NCBI GenBank assembly: GCA_963965975.1
Contig: OZ014422.1
Coordinates: 5,355,155-5,419,154, forward strand
DNA: 64,000 nucleotides
Direction of reading: 5' to 3'
Origin: Xestospongia bergquistia
Lineage: Eukaryota; Porifera; Demospongiae; Haplosclerida; Petrosiidae
This document shows, piece by piece, positions 61,301 to 64,000 of this stretch. Below the pieces are notes generated by a model. That model saw nothing but the letters and a program-made list of their open reading frames with translations. It was not told the DNA's origin and searched no databases. The translations under genes and the position numbers were made by a program. The first letter of the stretch is position 1. Every line of letters starts with the position of its first letter.

Positions 61301-64000
61301 TGTCTAAATCTCCTCCTGATGATCGAGACTTGATTCCTCCTTTCATTGTTCTAACAACCATTGCTTTTAGAGACTCATAGTCTACCTTACACCAAAACTG
61401 GCTAGATAAACTAGTTGATTCTCCTCCTGCTACAAGACCAGCAATCTCTACTTTCCTTACTTCAGGTGCTTTGATGACAGGAGTACTATGGTGGTTGTCA
61501 GGTGGATCTTCACCGACCAGGAGTCTCAAAATGGAGGATTTTCCAGTAGCTGGGGCACCAGACAAGATAAGTTTGGTCCACTTAACAATAACATAACCTT
61601 CATTGAGGGCATGATCCAGTAAACCAGAATAATCTATAAAACAATCACTGATCATATAATGAGATAACAAATAGTGTAGTATACTTACCAGGTACTTCAT
61701 CTTCATTAAAAAAGAAAACTTTATATTTTAATTGAGACTCAACTTGACTACATTTTCCTGAAATCATTCCTGTTGTTTTGGAAATGTGTGGAGGAACCAT
61801 ACTGAAAATAGTAGGTACTTCAATTGATGCCATTGACTGGAGGTCAGTGAATTTTGATCTGAACTTGGAGACATTCTCTAAAGTTTTTATAAGACTACTA
61901 CCATTGCTAGTGACGCAATATCTTTTCCCTCTTTGAGTTGACCACAATATGAATGTATCTGAGCCAATCCTGTATGGAGTAGGTGGAGGAACTTTATTAT
62001 ATTGATCTCGACTAATATTAATGAAAAATAGTTTTGGTTTTCCTTGAAGTGTAGGACACTGCTGTACTTTGTCTACTAGTTCATAGATATTGACATAATG
62101 ATGATCATTACAATACATATAGTGGTCATTACGTCCATCATCAGATATACAACAGACAAAACTGTCATAAGTTGTGTGATCCATACTAGCTATCTTTTCC
62201 ATTAGTTGTATCATTTGTGTACTAGTAACATCAGTGTGGTGTTGAACTGAATATTGTAAGTACTGGAAAATACTTGTTAACTTTGAAGAATTAGCTTGTC
62301 CTCCTTCATATGAATGACCATCACGATAATTCTCCTTTACAACAATCAATGCAATACCATGTGGTCTGGCATTCATAGGATAAGTTGGTGTTGGTGTCTC
62401 TTTTAGATTTTTAGAGTAACGGACAACACACTCCACAGGAAGGAAAACTCCATGTCCTTTAGGACAAGTAAAATAAGAAACATCACCATAGCAACCACTA
62501 GGGTACTTAATATCTGTAGCAACTGGAATGTCCTGTTAAAAGATAACAGAGGAAATTATGATATAAAGTTTTACACTCTATATTAATTACTATACATATA
62601 TCTGATCACCTATGAGGTATCATGGTTATTATAATGATCTAGTACATTATAACATTTAAATGAGTTTGTCATTTGTTAATGATATAGTCAAATTATTAAC
62701 ATCCAATAAAAAGGATATTAATTTGTAGAGATATTAATAGAAGTGACTTAATAACTATTTTTTAATTATTCAATTATATATAAAATTTCATTGTTAATTA
62801 AATAAATCTATTAGGTAAATAATCTTTAAGTCCAGACTTGAAATATCATTCTTAATTTGTATATATAACATAATATTATGTGATCTGAACATTCAAACAT
62901 ACATCAGTTATTACTTATTACTACATGTGAGACAATCTTTAAAACTAAAACTGATTAAAATTACAACATATAACATCAAACTCAAATTACTAGTGATATG
63001 AGACTTAGTCAGTGAATATTACCAATACATGTATATATACTCACTGTTTCTATTCCAGCAAAATATTGACTGTCACCAACAGGAGGTAATGTTCCTAGCC
63101 ATCTCACTGTACCAGTGATATTAACTTCAGGTAATAACCAAGGAAGTGTTTTTCTGTATCTTTTATTAACAAATCCAGCTACATACTTCCAAAACTCTAC
63201 TGGTATAAATATTCTATCTCCCACAGAGAGAAGGATGGGTTCATCAATGAATGGCAGAGACACTGATACTCTGACAATACAAGATAATATCAGTCATCAT
63301 ATAATACATTATAGAGGATATAGTAGATGGTATATACTTTGTCTGTTATACTGCAGTATACAACATGTACTAAGTACTACATCATTACATATTATTAATA
63401 TTTCTAATTAGAACACTCTATTAATACTCTCTATACAAGGATGATACATATTGTTACTATAGTAACATCTCATTAGTCATCTTATATATACTGGTACTTA
63501 CTGTGTAGTAGTAGGTACTTGATATGTAACATTCTTCTTAACAACATAATGATCATCAATCTATAATGATATAGAACTAATAACTATGATATAAAGTTAT
63601 AGATGAAGTCATAAACTAATATTATATATGATAAAAACATTTAGACTATACATCAGTAGTTAATTAATGTTAAAATATAGTTCAAGAGAATGAAGGACTA
63701 CAAAGGACTGCAACCATGTCTACCCAGCCCCTACCATTTCTATGTGTAGATCACAGATATTAGAATATCTATGGATAAAACAAATAAGTCTAATATCTAT
63801 GATCTACCCATAAAAATGGTAGGGGCTTACAGTTCATTCTCTTGAGCTGTTATTTCTATTGTTAAACTAAATAAATGTTGTTCTAATGAAATTACTGAGT
63901 TAGTTATAAAACTGAGTTGTAACTATTACAATTTTTACAAAGATCCTGACAATCACACTTAACTAGTTAGTAGAGAACTTACAGTTATAGGTTTGTCTTG
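58392..64000 (-). CDS. Paralogue 4: same family with a different C-terminal death-fold exon (5' end beyond window)
   Basis: Exons: 64000-63983 (partial exon 1, ends QDKPIT), 63560-63502, 63270-63045, 62532-61689, 61633-59549, 59330-59292, 58855-58793, 58675-58392. Phases match, giving 1,205 aa plus stop without the first few residues. CAP-Gly-like, caspase-like (SDDG and NIS in place of the His and Cys sites), Walker A GAPATGKSS, DSGGQ and GTYYDK are as in the other copies. After the long exon come two small linker exons with related sequence (LNQED ... TLNQ and LNKED ... TLNQ), apparently duplicates of each other. The last exon (LAAALKLPIATVRAIEYH ... DALSDVITEWLKW) is a death-fold domain unlike those of copies 1-3. 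It stays in frame, so it looks functional. Confidence 0.82.
58793..59330 (-). other. Two duplicated linker mini-exons unique to paralogue 4
   Basis: The 39-nt exon at 59292-59330 and the 63-nt exon at 58793-58855 share the acceptor context TTTGATTATAG, a start resembling T-T-CTCAAT-AAGAAGA, and the end ACTCTTAATCAAA before a GTAAGT or GTGAGT donor. Both are flanked by phase 1 introns, so either can be skipped without shifting the frame. This suggests tandem exon duplication and possible alternative splicing. Confidence 0.7.
63679..63850. repeat. Hairpin (foldback) sequence in intron 1 of paralogue 4
   Basis: AGTTCAAGAGAATGAA at the left pairs with TTCATTCTCTTGAGCT at the right, and inside them CAGCCCCTACCATTTCTAT plus TAGATCACAGATATTA pairs with TAATATCTATGATCTA plus ATGGTAGGGGCT. 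A short unpaired loop sits near 63755-63785. Copy 3 has only the left half (56490-56565). It may be a small foldback or MITE-like element. Confidence 0.65.

Overview
The window looks like metazoan nuclear DNA, most likely from a sponge (demosponge, Amphimedon-like). It is AT-rich, has many short GT-AG introns (about 50 to 500 bp, a few longer), and encodes a large FN3/EGF/VWC-type extracellular protein plus a tandem family of GTPase, caspase-like and death-domain proteins. The organism is an inference from content; nothing here proves it.

Layout. (1) Positions 1-8932, plus strand: the 3' part of one large gene. Fifteen exons can be joined with consistent phases into about 2,440 codons. They encode Ig-fold (FN3-like) repeats, a cadherin-like segment, EGF domains and Cys-rich VWC-like modules, ending at a stop at 8930-8932. 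(2) Positions 8984-36334: one giant imperfect palindrome with no convincing protein gene. Two arms (8984-21838 and 22185-36334) are inverted copies around a 346-bp spacer. Each arm holds diverged outer sequence, degenerate tandem repeats, a 35-bp minisatellite and kilobases of a roughly 105-127 bp satellite. Most satellite monomers carry a 5' splice-site-like GTAAGT, a TACTAAC branch-site-like motif and a TTTCAG or TTTTAG acceptor-like motif within 28 nt. Unique blocks in the arms also look like small exons separated by small introns. (3) Positions 36335-37480: AT-rich sequence without a gene. (4) Positions 37481-64000, minus strand: four tandem paralogues of a six-exon gene (eight exons in the fourth). 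The reconstructed product is about 1,200 aa: CAP-Gly-like domain, caspase-like domain lacking the catalytic Cys and His, Roc-like GTPase, COR-like region, Cys/His-rich segment, C-terminal death-fold domain. Copies 1 and 2 are intact, copy 3 is a pseudogene with four lesions, and copy 4 is intact as far as seen but runs off the right edge and has a different C-terminal death-fold exon.

The family looks like an intracellular signalling or innate-immunity-type scaffold. By family knowledge, a nucleotide switch (Roc-COR) would control recruitment through a death-fold domain and a dead protease domain, and CAP-Gly could bind microtubules or peptide tails. Tandem duplication, exon replacement, mosaic similarity among copies, a pseudogene and a fast-changing acidic insert inside the GTPase suggest a locus under rapid turnover. 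Between copies 3 and 4 lies debris, including an inverted decayed CAP-Gly exon and a copy of the last exon of the gene at the left edge.

Most notable: the palindromic satellite locus built of splice-signal-bearing monomers, and the CAP-Gly / pseudo-caspase / Roc-COR / death architecture. All similarity statements are by eye; no alignment or database search was run.
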